Assembly (NCBI RefSeq): GCF_039528175.1 | Contig: NZ_BAAALH010000002.1 | Coordinates: forward strand, 1,926,543-1,990,542 | Length of the DNA: 64,000 nt | Reading direction: 5' to 3' | Source: Citricoccus alkalitolerans | GTDB lineage: Bacteria > Actinomycetota > Actinomycetes > Actinomycetales > Micrococcaceae | Shown here: positions 50,454-58,795 of the stretch, one piece after another | Numbering within the stretch: the stretch's first letter is position 1 | Layout of the letters: each line of letters opens with the position of its first letter | Program-made: the position numbers and the translations under genes | Notes under the pieces: generated by a model | The model's database searches: none | Seen by the model: only the letters and a program-made list of their open reading frames with translations | What the model was told of the DNA's origin: nothing

Positions 50454-51851
50454 ATGATGAACAACCCCACCGCTGGCGCCGCCGCTGATTTCGCCGATCA
50501 CGCCGCCACCTCTGCTACGACACCTGCCGGTCCCACGGCGGCACCTGCTGCCGTCGGAACCGGCTCTCCCTCCCAGACAGGACTCCTCGGACGCTATGCC
50601 ACCTCGCTGACCGGAGTCTTCGGTGCCCCCAGCCGGGTCCTGGTCCGTGGCGAGGGTGTGCATGTCTGGGATGCCGACGGCCGCCGGTACACGGACTTCC
50701 TCGGGGGCATCGCCGTCAACGCGCTCGGCCACGCCCACCCGGCACTGGTGGCAGCGGTGACCGAGCAGCTCGGCACCCTGGGCCACATCTCCAACCTCTT
50801 CACCTCCGGCCCGCAGATCGCCCTCGCCGAGCGACTGCTGGAGTTGGCCGTGGCCCCTGAGGGATCCACCGTGTTCTTCGCCAACTCCGGGTCCGAGGCC
50901 AATGAGGCCGCCCTGAAGCTGGCGCGCCGCCACGGGCGCGAGGATCCCTCCGGCCGCCGCACCCGGGTCCTGGCCCTGGAGAACAGCTTCCACGGCCGCA
51001 CCCTCGGCGCCCTGGCCATGACGTGGAAGCCCGCCTACCGTGAACCGTTCGAACCCCTGCCCGGGGGCATCGAGTTCATTCCCGCCGGTGACGCGGCAGC
51101 GCTGGAGGCCGCGCTCGATGAGACCGTGGCCGCCGTCATCCTCGAACCCGTGCAGGGCGAGTCCGGCGTGCACGGCTGGCCGGCCGGTTACCTACAGGCC
51201 GCCCGTGACCTCACCCGCCGTCACGGCGCGCTGTTGATCTTCGACGAGGTCCAATCTGGCACCGGCCGCACCGGGACCTGGTTCGCTCACCAGAATCCCG
51301 CTGTCACCGGGGAGGACGAGCCGGTGGTGCCGGACGCGATGACGCTGGCCAAGGGCCTGGGCGGCGGCGTCCCGATCGGCGCCATGGTCAGTTTCGGCCC
51401 GCAGGTCTCCGCCTTGCTCACGGCCGGTCAGCACGGCACCACCTTCGGCGGCAACCCCGTCGCCACCGCCGCCGGGCTGGCGGTGCTGGACACGATCGCC
51501 CAGACCGGCCTGCTGCAGCACGTCCATGACCTCGGCGCCCGGTTGGCGCGCGGACTCGGCGCCGTGGCCGGGGTCACCGCGGTGCGCCAGTACGGCCTTC
51601 TCATCGGCGTGGACATCATCGTGCCCTCCGGCATGGAAACCCCGGTGCCCGATGGCGGCCTGGCGCCGGCCGTGGTCCGCGCCGGTCTCGAGGCAGGATA
51701 CCTGCTCAACGCCACCGGACCCTCCACCCTCCGCCTGGCCCCGCCACTTGTCCTGGGGGAGGAGGAGGCCGACCGAGTGGTGGCCGATCTCCCGTCGCTC
51801 CTGGAAGCGGCCCTGCAGGCACACCGGCAACAGCACGATCAGGAGAATTGA
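50454..51851 (+). CDS. argD: Acetylornithine aminotransferase
   Basis: 465 residues. PLP enzyme of class III: FFANSGSEANEAALKLARRHG, LIFDEVQSGTGRTG, and the Schiff-base lysine in MTLAKGLGGGVPIGA. It makes N-acetylornithine from the semialdehyde with glutamate as donor. The first 40 residues are an Ala/Thr/Pro-rich extension of unknown use. Two ATGs start the frame back to back. Six bases behind argB. Confidence 0.95.
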   Translation: MMNNPTAGAAADFADHAATSATTPAGPTAAPAAVGTGSPSQTGLLGRYATSLTGVFGAPSRVLVRGEGVHVWDADGRRYTDFLGGIAVNALGHAHPALVAAVTEQLGTLGHISNLFTSGPQIALAERLLELAVAPEGSTVFFANSGSEANEAALKLARRHGREDPSGRRTRVLALENSFHGRTLGALAMTWKPAYREPFEPLPGGIEFIPAGDAAALEAALDETVAAVILEPVQGESGVHGWPAGYLQAARDLTRRHGALLIFDEVQSGTGRTGTWFAHQNPAVTGEDEPVVPDAMTLAKGLGGGVPIGAMVSFGPQVSALLTAGQHGTTFGGNPVATAAGLAVLDTIAQTGLLQHVHDLGARLARGLGAVAGVTAVRQYGLLIGVDIIVPSGMETPVPDGGLAPAVVRAGLEAGYLLNATGPSTLRLAPPLVLGEEEADRVVADLPSLLEAALQAHRQQHDQEN

Positions 51852-51853
51852 GC

Positions 51854-52897
51854 ATGACCCCCAGCACCACGCCGTCCGCGGCGGCGCCACTCCGGCACTT
51901 CCTCGTCGACACCGATCTCACCGCGGCCGAACAGTCAGAGGTCCTGGACCTGGCGCAGGCCATGAAGGCCGACCGCTACCTGCACCGGCCCCTGGCCGGG
52001 CCGCAGACCGGCATCGTTTTCTTCGACAAGACCTCGACCCGGACGCGGGTGTCCTTCGCGGCTGGCATCGCCGACCTCGGCGGGCAGCCCCTGATCGTCA
52101 ATCCCGGTGAAGCCCAGCTGGGCCACAAGGAGTCCATTGCGGACACCGCCCAGGTGCTGTCCCGGATGGTGTCCGTCATCGTCTGGCGAACGTACGGTCA
52201 AGCGGGTCTGGAGGAGATGGCCGAGCATGCCACCGTGCCCGTGATCAACGCACTCTCGGACGACTACCACCCCTGCCAGTTGCTGGCCGACCTGTTGACG
52301 GTGCGCGAGCACAAGGGGCGCACGGAGGGCTTGGTCATGACCTACCTCGGGGACGCCGCGAACAACATGGCCAACTCATACCTGCTGGCCGGCGTGACCG
52401 CGGGGATGCACGTGCGCGTTACGGGGCCCTCGGGATACCTGCCGGACGTGGCCGTGGTAGCGGCCGCCGAGGCCCGCGCTGCCGCAACAGGGGGGTCGGT
52501 GCTGGTCACGACCGATGCCGCGCAGGCCCTGGACGGTGCTGACGTCGTGGTCACCGACACCTGGATCTCCATGGGCCAGGAAGAGGAGAAGGAGGCCCGG
52601 CAGACCCTGTTCCGTGACTACGCCGTGGACGCCCGAGCCATGTCGAAGGCCGCGCCGGATGCGGTGTTCCTGCACTGCCTTCCGGCCTACCGGGGCCTCG
52701 AGGTCTCTGCAGAGGTCATCGACGGACCGCAGTCAGTGGTGTTCGACGAGGCCGAGAATCGCCTGCATGCCCAGAAGGCCCTGATGGCCTGGCTGCTCTA
52801 CCGTTCCGGCCTTGCCGCCACGCCTGCCACCGAGTCGGCCGGCGCGGCGCTCGGTGATGGACGGGTCTCCACCGTCGGTTCCGCTGACGTCCGATGA
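51854..52897 (+). CDS. argF: Ornithine carbamoyltransferase
   Basis: 347 residues. Carbamoyl-phosphate motif KTSTRTRVSF, ornithine/carbamoyl site YHPCQLLAD and HCLPAYRG are all canonical. It makes citrulline from ornithine. AGGAG (51841-51845) eight bases before the ATG fixes the start after the argD stop. The stop overlaps argR (ATGA). The last 30 residues are an extra Ala/Gly tail. Confidence 0.96.
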   Translation: MTPSTTPSAAAPLRHFLVDTDLTAAEQSEVLDLAQAMKADRYLHRPLAGPQTGIVFFDKTSTRTRVSFAAGIADLGGQPLIVNPGEAQLGHKESIADTAQVLSRMVSVIVWRTYGQAGLEEMAEHATVPVINALSDDYHPCQLLADLLTVREHKGRTEGLVMTYLGDAANNMANSYLLAGVTAGMHVRVTGPSGYLPDVAVVAAAEARAAATGGSVLVTTDAAQALDGADVVVTDTWISMGQEEEKEARQTLFRDYAVDARAMSKAAPDAVFLHCLPAYRGLEVSAEVIDGPQSVVFDEAENRLHAQKALMAWLLYRSGLAATPATESAGAALGDGRVSTVGSADVR

Positions 52898-53391
52898 GCG
52901 CTCCGGCCACCAAGACCGCACGTCAGGCGGCCATCAAGGACGTCCTTGCCGCCACAGACGTGCACAGTCAGGCCGAGCTGCTGACAGAGCTGGGCGTCCG
53001 GGGTGTCTCGGTGACGCAGGGGACGCTGTCCCGTGATCTCGTCGAGCTGGGCGCCTACCGGGTGCGCGCTGACAGCGGACAGCTGGTCTACTCGGTTCCG
53101 CCGGAAGGGCCGGTGCCGGGGGAGCTCGCCGCGCGGCGTGCTCCGGAAGCACTGGAGCACCGGCTCTCCAGCCTGTGCCGGGACCTGCTGGTGGCGGCTG
53201 AATCCAGCGCCAACCTGGTCATTCTCAGAACTCCACCCGGCGCGGCACAGTTCCTCGCCAGCGTCATCGACCAGTCACGCCAACCGGACATCCTCGGCAC
53301 GATCGCCGGAGACGACACGATCATGATCGTGACGCGTGCGCCGGACGGGGGAGTCGCCGTCGCCGGGCGGTTCCTCGAATACGCGGGGTAG
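52894..53391 (+). CDS. argR: Arginine repressor ArgR
   Basis: 165 residues. N-terminal winged helix with VTQGTLSRDLVELGAYRVR contacting DNA; C-terminal oligomerisation/arginine-binding domain with GTIAGDDTIMIV. With arginine it forms hexamers that block arg promoters. Likely targets inside this window are the double TGCATA sites before argC (47222-47247) and argG (55926-55951). It ends the argC-R operon, so it is autoregulated. Confidence 0.95.
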   Translation: MSAPATKTARQAAIKDVLAATDVHSQAELLTELGVRGVSVTQGTLSRDLVELGAYRVRADSGQLVYSVPPEGPVPGELAARRAPEALEHRLSSLCRDLLVAAESSANLVILRTPPGAAQFLASVIDQSRQPDILGTIAGDDTIMIVTRAPDGGVAVAGRFLEYAG

Positions 53392-53415
53392 CCCGCGCGG
53401 TCTCGCCGAGCGGGC
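53391..53415. terminator. Weak hairpin between argR and the lipoprotein gene
   Basis: GCCCGC (53391-53396) and GCGGGC (53410-53415), 13-base loop, between convergent genes. Short stem, no T tract. Confidence 0.35.
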
Positions 53416-53419
53416 GGGA

Positions 53420-54175
53420 CTAGAGCCCCGGGACGGAGAAGATCGTATCTTCGGCCGGCATCTCCACCGTCTCCACGGCGTCCCACTCGGAGAAGTCGAT
53501 CGTGCCGGTGCCGGACGAGGAGCCCGAGGGGGAGGCGGACTCGTCGTCGGAGGACGCCGCTTCGGCCTCGAGGCGGACCAGCTTGTTGTCCTTGGACACG
53601 TAGAGGCTCACGGGATCTTCGGAGTCCTCGGTGCTGCCGGTGTACTTGTAGACCTCTTCGCCGTTCAAGTCGACCGCTTCGGACGTGTACTCGGAGTCGC
53701 TGAACTCATCGGAGGAGGGAATGTCCTCGGTGAAGGCATCCCAGAGGGTGGACATCGTGAAACCGCCCTGTTCGGCGGGCATCTCCAGCCACTTGTCACC
53801 CACCATCTCCTGCAACTGGGCGCCGCCCCCGTTCTCCTCGTAGAAGGCGGTGTTCGGCTTCATGTAGGTGTACTCGTCATTGCCGAGGATCTCGACCGAG
53901 ACGTCCCCCATGGCCACGTTGCCGGAGTAGGACGAATCGTCGATCTGACCGGAGATGGACACGGTCATGTCCTGGTCGCCCTGGGTCACGCTGCCGTCGA
54001 TGGCCACGGAGCTCGTGTCCTCGATCGAGGCGTGCGCCTCGGGCCATACGTCCTCCAGCGCCGGAACGCCGGAGCCTGCGCAGCCGGCCAGGGTCAGGGC
54101 CGCAGTGGCACCCAGGGCGGTGATGCCCAGAACGCGGAGCGGCTGGCGCTGGGTGGTGGTGATGCTCATCGGCAT
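53420..54175 (-). CDS. LppX/LprG-like lipoprotein
   Basis: 251 residues. Signal peptide with lipobox LTLAGC, then AGSGVPALEDVWPEAHASIEDTSSVAIDG-type beta-strands (residues 35-65). The alternating polar beta pattern through the chain suggests the half-barrel fold of actinobacterial lipoproteins that carry lipids (LppX/LprG/LolA-like); similarity is structural by pattern only. An acidic Ser/Gly linker lies near residues 210-225. GAGGGGGA five bases before ATG 54175 makes this start preferable to ATG 54169. It is the last gene before the convergent argR. Confidence 0.7.
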   Translation of the reverse strand: MPMSITTTQRQPLRVLGITALGATAALTLAGCAGSGVPALEDVWPEAHASIEDTSSVAIDGSVTQGDQDMTVSISGQIDDSSYSGNVAMGDVSVEILGNDEYTYMKPNTAFYEENGGGAQLQEMVGDKWLEMPAEQGGFTMSTLWDAFTEDIPSSDEFSDSEYTSEAVDLNGEEVYKYTGSTEDSEDPVSLYVSKDNKLVRLEAEAASSDDESASPSGSSSGTGTIDFSEWDAVETVEMPAEDTIFSVPGL

Positions 54176-54281
54176 AGAGGTCCCCCTCGAGACTGTTGAT
54201 CCGGTGATGTCCGGCCGCAGGGTGCGACAGGGCGAAACGATCACGGATCAGTCCAGCCTATCGGCGCCCGGCACCAACGCA

Positions 54282-54321
54282 GAACGCGTTGGATGGGGAG
54301 TACTCCCCATCCAACGCGTTC
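54282..54321. terminator. 40-base perfect palindrome (candidate rpf terminator)
   Basis: Two perfectly complementary 20-base arms (54282-54301, 54302-54321) with no spacer, centre AGT|ACT. It lies 80 bases after the rpf stop and 106 bases before the lipoprotein start on the same strand. Termination is the simplest role; a protein-binding site is possible. Confidence 0.6.
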
Positions 54322-54402
54322 GTTGTGTGCTGCTGGCAGCCGGCGTGGACCACTGGTCCGTCCGGTGCCGTCAGCCGGTGCTACAGATCCGAGCGGTCAG
54401 AA

Positions 54403-55128
54403 TCAGGCCGGCAGGTGCAGGGTCTGGCCGACGAAGATCAGGTTCGCATCGGACACGGTGTCGGCGTTGGCCGCGTACAGTGCCTCCCAGCCGCCGTCGA
54501 CCCCGTGGGCCTCGGCCAGCTTGTACAGGGTGTCGCCGGCCTGGACGGTGATGGTCTCGTCCGACTTCTCGACCGAGGACACGGCGGAGGCGCGCTCCTC
54601 CTGGACCGGAGCCTGCTGCTGGGGTGCCTGCTGCTTCGGCTCGGCCTGCTTCTTCTCGGCCTTGGGCGCGCTCTGCTTCTTCTCGACCTTCGGAGCAGCC
54701 TCCTGGGTCTGGGAAGAGGACTCGGCGGACTGGGTGGTGACCTCGGCGCTGCCGCCGTTGCCGTAGAGACCCAGCTTGGCGGAGCAGGCGGGCCAGGCGC
54801 CCCAGCCCTGCATGGAGAGCAGGTTCTCGGCCACGCGGATCTGCTCGGCCTTGGAGGCCTGGTGCGGCATGCCGGAGCCGCCGGCGGCGCTCCAGGAGCT
54901 CGGGGAGAACTGCAGGCCACCGTAGTAGCCGTTGCCGGTGTTGATGGACCAGTTGCCGCCGGACTCACACTGGGCCAGGGCGTCCCAGCTGGAGGCCGGG
55001 GCTGCGGTGGCGGGTGCGGAGAGGGCGGTCAGGCCGGCGCCGGCGACGGCAACGCCGGCGAGGCCTGCGGCCGAGCGGCGGATGATGGTGCGGCGAGTGG
55101 ACTGGGAGGCAGTGGAAGTCTTCTGCAT
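54403..55128 (-). CDS. rpf: Resuscitation-promoting factor (Rpf) with LysM domain
   Basis: 241 residues. Signal peptide with twin arginines (RRTIIRRSAAGLAG), cleavage expected near APATAAPA. The transglycosylase-like domain (about 46-122) has catalytic E55 (LAQCESGGNW), INTGNGYYGGLQFSPSSW and HQASKAEQIRVAENL, plus C54/C114 pairing. A Lys/Gln/Glu-rich linker leads to a C-terminal LysM (ITVQAGDTLYKLAEAHG). It cleaves peptidoglycan and restarts growth of dormant cells; the domain order equals Micrococcus luteus Rpf. In actinobacteria MtrA is a known regulator of such genes. Confidence 0.95.
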   Translation of the reverse strand: MQKTSTASQSTRRTIIRRSAAGLAGVAVAGAGLTALSAPATAAPASSWDALAQCESGGNWSINTGNGYYGGLQFSPSSWSAAGGSGMPHQASKAEQIRVAENLLSMQGWGAWPACSAKLGLYGNGGSAEVTTQSAESSSQTQEAAPKVEKKQSAPKAEKKQAEPKQQAPQQQAPVQEERASAVSSVEKSDETITVQAGDTLYKLAEAHGVDGGWEALYAANADTVSDANLIFVGQTLHLPA

Positions 55129-55217
55129 GGTTTTCTGGGGTTTCGGCCCACCACTGCTCAGGTCGTCCCCGACCGTCCATGCAGCACCGTCCGCCGTCCG
55201 CGATGGATTTCACGGCA

Positions 55218-55289
55218 CGGGGTTCCCAAGGGACGGTGCAGGTGGGGGAACCCCGCAGGCTTCCTGCCAGATCACGAAAAGATCACGAA
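55218..55289 (-). promoter_or_regulatory. rpf upstream region: direct repeat and hairpin
   Basis: GATCACGAA occurs at 55270-55278 and 55281-55289, an 11-base period (one helical turn), on a same-face spacing. Nearer the gene CGGGGTTCCC (55218-55227) pairs with GGGAACCCCG (55246-55255) around an 18-base loop. The 242-base gap to the ankyrin gene leaves room for a long leader. Confidence 0.45.
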
Positions 55290-55370
55290 GCAGGACTAGG
55301 TCCAGTGAAATGCATCAGAACGATAACGTCAAATTATCCCCGGAGTTCCGAGTGGATTCTCATCCTGCTC

Positions 55371-55829
55371 TCATGCGCGGAGCTCGGGATCGTCCAGGAG
55401 TGCCCGCATTGAATCGAGTCCGAACATGTCGACGGCGGCGCGGGCGCTCACGGGACCTTCGTCCGGGTCCGCCCCGGCCGCCAGAAGCGTCCGCACCGAC
55501 TCCTCGTTCTGCACGAAGACAGCGCAGGACAGTGCTGACTGTCCGCGGCCGTTGAGTCGATGCACGTCGGCGCCCCGGCTGATCAGGTCCGTGACCAGCC
55601 CCGGATGGTTGTTGTAGGTCGCCAGGATCAGCAGGGTGTCGCCCTTGTGGTTGGCGAGGTCGACGGGGACCCCCTGGTCGAGGACGGGCAGCAGCCGGTC
55701 GCCGTCCCCGGCGCGGGCCAGGTCAAAGAGGGAGTTCAGGAATTCCAGCTCCTCGTCGGTCAGCTCCGGCGTGCTGTTCGCTGTCGGCTGGTCGTCGGAC
55801 TGGCTGGAGTGTGGGGTATCGCTCGTCAT
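55371..55829 (-). CDS. Ankyrin repeat protein
   Basis: 152 residues. After an acidic Ser/Thr-rich start (about 1-30) there are three ankyrin-like repeats (KGDTLLILATYNNHPGLVTDLISRGADV; GQSALSCAVFVQNEESVRTLLAAGADP, both listed as regions 62-90 and 95-122). It is likely a small cytosolic protein-interaction module. Its ATG lies six bases after TAATCT on the minus strand (opposite 55836-55841), so the mRNA is probably leaderless. Partner unknown. Divergent from argG. Confidence 0.85.
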   Translation of the reverse strand: MTSDTPHSSQSDDQPTANSTPELTDEELEFLNSLFDLARAGDGDRLLPVLDQGVPVDLANHKGDTLLILATYNNHPGLVTDLISRGADVHRLNGRGQSALSCAVFVQNEESVRTLLAAGADPDEGPVSARAAVDMFGLDSMRALLDDPELRA

Positions 55830-55925
55830 GGCACCAGATTACGGTGAGAGCACGGCGTCGTGGAGGAAGTTCTGTGGAGGGAACGACGCGGTCTGCTTGG
55901 CACCGCAGGTCGGTTCGGCTTGCCA

Positions 55926-55951
55926 TGCATAAATATGTAGACTCGTGCATA
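55926..55951 (+). promoter_or_regulatory. argG promoter with ArgR operator
   Basis: TGCATA at 55926 and again at 55946, 20 bases apart, as before argC; the first is followed by AATAT in both. The -10 TAGACT (55938-55943) lies between the half-sites. A weak -35 TTCGGC (55914-55919) is 18 bases upstream. The leader to argG is about 100 bases. Confidence 0.7.
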
Positions 55952-56050
55952 GAGCAGGTCGGCCGTTCCGTACGTGGTGCGCGGCCCCGTGACACGCAGC
56001 ATCGCAGGCGGCAACGCCGGCACTATCGCAGGCAACAGAAGGAGTACGCA

Positions 56051-57298
56051 ATGACAGAGCGCATCGTCTTGGCCTATTCAGGCGGACTGGATACGTCGGT
56101 GGCCATCGGTTGGATCAGCGAGGCCACGGGTGCCGAGGTGATCGCCGTGGCCGTGGACGTGGGCCAGGGTGGCGAGGACCTGGAGACCATCCGCCAGCGC
56201 GCCCTCGACTGCGGTGCCGTCGAAGCCTATGTCGCTGATGCCCGGGACGAGTTCGCCGAGCAGTACTGCATGCCCACACTCAAGGCCAACGGCCTGTACA
56301 TGGATGCCTATCCACTGGTCTCGGCCATCTCCCGGCCGGTCATCGTCCGCCACCTGGTCGCCGCCGCCCGCCAGTTCGGGGCCTCCACCGTGGCCCACGG
56401 CTGCACCGGCAAGGGCAATGACCAGGTGCGCTTCGAGGTCGGCATCCAGACCCTGGGCCCGGACCTGAAGTGCATCGCGCCCGTCCGTGACCTCGCCCTG
56501 ACCAGGGACAAGGCCATCGAGTATGCCGAGCGCCATGAGCTGCCGATCGTCACCACCAAGAAGAACCCCTTCTCGATCGACCAGAACGTCTGGGGCCGCG
56601 CCGTGGAGACCGGCTTCCTCGAGGACATCTGGAACGGACCGACCAAGGACGTCTACGACTACTCGGACGACCCGGCCTTCCCTCCGGCCCCGGACGTGGT
56701 CACCGTGACCTTCGAGCAGGGGGTGCCCACCGCCCTGGACGGCCGTTCCCTCTCCGCGTTGCAGATCATCGAGGAGATGAACCGCCGCGCCGGCGCCCAG
56801 GGTATCGGCCGCATCGACATCGTCGAGGACCGCCTGGTCGGCATCAAGTCCCGGGAGATCTACGAGGCCCCCGGCGCGATGGCGCTCATGACCGCCCACC
56901 GGGAACTGGAGAACGTGACGCTCGAGCGCGAGCAGGCCCGCTTCAAGAAGACCGTGGACCAGCGTTGGACCGAGATCGTCTATGACGGACAGTGGTTCTC
57001 CCCACTGAAGAAGAACCTGGACACCTTTGTGGACGAGACCCAGAAGTATGTCTCCGGAGACATCCGGATGGAGATGCACGGCGGCCGCGCCACCGTGCAG
57101 GGACGTCGCTCCGACACCGGCCTGTACGACTACAGCCTGGCCACCTACGACGAGGGCGATGCCTTCGATCAGTCCTCAGCGCGCGGGTTCATCGACATCT
57201 TCGGCCTGTCCTCGAAGGTCGCCACCGAACGCGACGAGCGCGTGGCCGGGGACATGGACTCGCTGGCCGACGTCGCCCAGCTCTCGAACGAGAGCTGA
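56051..57298 (+). CDS. argG: Argininosuccinate synthase
   Basis: 415 residues. ATP-pyrophosphatase motif LAYSGGLDTSVAIGW opens the protein, and AHGCTGKGNDQVRFE and YSDDPAFPPAPDV are conserved. It joins citrulline and aspartate with ATP. GGAG (56041-56044) precedes the ATG 56051; an open frame extends much further upstream but crosses the promoter. Three bases separate it from argH. Control by ArgR at 55926-55951 is likely. Confidence 0.96.
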   Translation: MTERIVLAYSGGLDTSVAIGWISEATGAEVIAVAVDVGQGGEDLETIRQRALDCGAVEAYVADARDEFAEQYCMPTLKANGLYMDAYPLVSAISRPVIVRHLVAAARQFGASTVAHGCTGKGNDQVRFEVGIQTLGPDLKCIAPVRDLALTRDKAIEYAERHELPIVTTKKNPFSIDQNVWGRAVETGFLEDIWNGPTKDVYDYSDDPAFPPAPDVVTVTFEQGVPTALDGRSLSALQIIEEMNRRAGAQGIGRIDIVEDRLVGIKSREIYEAPGAMALMTAHRELENVTLEREQARFKKTVDQRWTEIVYDGQWFSPLKKNLDTFVDETQKYVSGDIRMEMHGGRATVQGRRSDTGLYDYSLATYDEGDAFDQSSARGFIDIFGLSSKVATERDERVAGDMDSLADVAQLSNES

Positions 57299-57301
57299 GC
57301 C

Positions 57302-58795
57302 GTGCCCGAGATCGTGCCGGAGGACCGCCGGGGTCCAGGGGCCCCAGGCCGCCCTGGGCCGACGGAACGCCATGGCACCAACGAGGGCTCGTTGTGGGGC
57401 GGCCGGTTCGCCGGCGGCCCCGCCGATGCCCTTGCGGCGTTGAGCAAGTCCACCGACTTCGACTGGCGGCTGGCCCGGTATGACATCGCCGGGTCCCGGG
57501 CCCACGCCCGAGTGCTGCAGGAGGCCGGCCTGCTCGACGACGGGGAGCTCCGGGGCATGCTGGCCGCCCTCGACCGTCTGGAGGACGATGTCATCTCGGG
57601 CGCCTATGTCGCCTCCGAGGCGGATGAGGACGTGCACGGCTCCCTGGAGCGTGGACTCATCGAGCGGGCCGGGCCGGAGCTGGGCGGCAAGCTCCGCGCC
57701 GGCCGGTCCCGCAACGACCAGATCGCCACGCTGGGCCGGATGTTCCTGCGCGACCACGCCCGGGTGATCGCCGCCCGCCTGGTGGAGACGATCGACGCCC
57801 TGGTGGCCCAGGCCGAGGCGCACCCGTACGCGCCGATGCCCGGCCGGACGCACCTGCAGCACGCGCAACCGGTGCTGCTGAGCCATCACCTGCTGGCTCA
57901 CGCCTGGGCGATGGCCCGGGACGTGGAACGCTTCGTGGACTGGGACCGCCGTGCGGCCGTGTCGCCCTACGGTTCGGGTGCCCTGGCCGGCTCCTCGCTC
58001 GGATTGGACCCGAACGCGGTCGCCACCGAGCTGGGATTCAACTCCGCGGCCTGGAACTCGATCGACGGCACCGCCGCGCGGGACGTCTTCGCGGAGTTCG
58101 CCTGGGTGAGTGCCATGGTCGGCGTGGACCTGTCCCGCATCAGTGAGGAGATCATCTTCTGGGCCACCAAGGAGGCCGGCTTCGTCACCCTGGACGATGC
58201 CTACTCCACCGGCTCCTCGATCATGCCGCAGAAGAAGAACCCGGACGTCGCCGAACTGGCGCGCGGCAAGTCCGGGCGCCTGATCGGCAACCTGGCCGGT
58301 CTGCTGGCGACACTCAAGGGACTGCCGCTGGCGTACAACCGTGATCTGCAGGAGGACAAGGAGCCGGTCTTCGACGCCGCGGACACCCTGGAGCTGTTGC
58401 TGCCGGCGGTCTCCGGGATGATCGCCACGCTGACCTTCAACACGAAGAAGATGGCCGAGCTGGCGCCGCAGGGTTTCGCCCTGGCCACGGATATCGCGGA
58501 ATGGTTGGTACGCCAGGGCGTGCCGTTCCGTGAGGCCCATGAGCTGTCCGGTGAGGCGGTCAAGCTGGCCGAGTCTCGTGGCGCGGAGTTGTGGGATCTC
58601 ACGGACGAGGACTACGCCTCCATCTCCCCGGCCCTGACGCCGGCGGTCCGTACGGTCCTGTCGACCGAGGGCTCACTCAACTCCCGCAGCGCGCAGGGCG
58701 GCACCGCCCCAGTGGCCGTCGCGGCGCAGCTGTCCGAGCTCAGGTCCCAGCTGGAACCGCTGCGCGCCTTCGGGGACTCCTCGGTCCTTCCATGA
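57302..58795 (+). CDS. argH: Argininosuccinate lyase
   Basis: 497 residues. The fumarase/lyase signature GSSIMPQKKNPDVAEL holds the catalytic serine loop. LRAGRSRNDQIATLGRMFLRD and GRTHLQHAQPVLLSHH are further substrate-binding parts. It releases arginine and fumarate. About 30 residues precede the usual start (LWGGRFAGGPADALAALSKS), from a GTG just after argG. The stop overlaps the next gene (ATGA). Confidence 0.96.
   Translation: MPEIVPEDRRGPGAPGRPGPTERHGTNEGSLWGGRFAGGPADALAALSKSTDFDWRLARYDIAGSRAHARVLQEAGLLDDGELRGMLAALDRLEDDVISGAYVASEADEDVHGSLERGLIERAGPELGGKLRAGRSRNDQIATLGRMFLRDHARVIAARLVETIDALVAQAEAHPYAPMPGRTHLQHAQPVLLSHHLLAHAWAMARDVERFVDWDRRAAVSPYGSGALAGSSLGLDPNAVATELGFNSAAWNSIDGTAARDVFAEFAWVSAMVGVDLSRISEEIIFWATKEAGFVTLDDAYSTGSSIMPQKKNPDVAELARGKSGRLIGNLAGLLATLKGLPLAYNRDLQEDKEPVFDAADTLELLLPAVSGMIATLTFNTKKMAELAPQGFALATDIAEWLVRQGVPFREAHELSGEAVKLAESRGAELWDLTDEDYASISPALTPAVRTVLSTEGSLNSRSAQGGTAPVAVAAQLSELRSQLEPLRAFGDSSVLP

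Noticed and set aside
55129..55370. c-di-AMP (ydaO) riboswitch before rpf
   Set aside because: Such riboswitches precede rpf in several actinobacteria, so I looked for the conserved blocks on the minus strand. The typical 3' ACAGCTAACC-like core and the paired G-rich blocks are not recognisable. A covariance search (Rfam RF00379) would decide.
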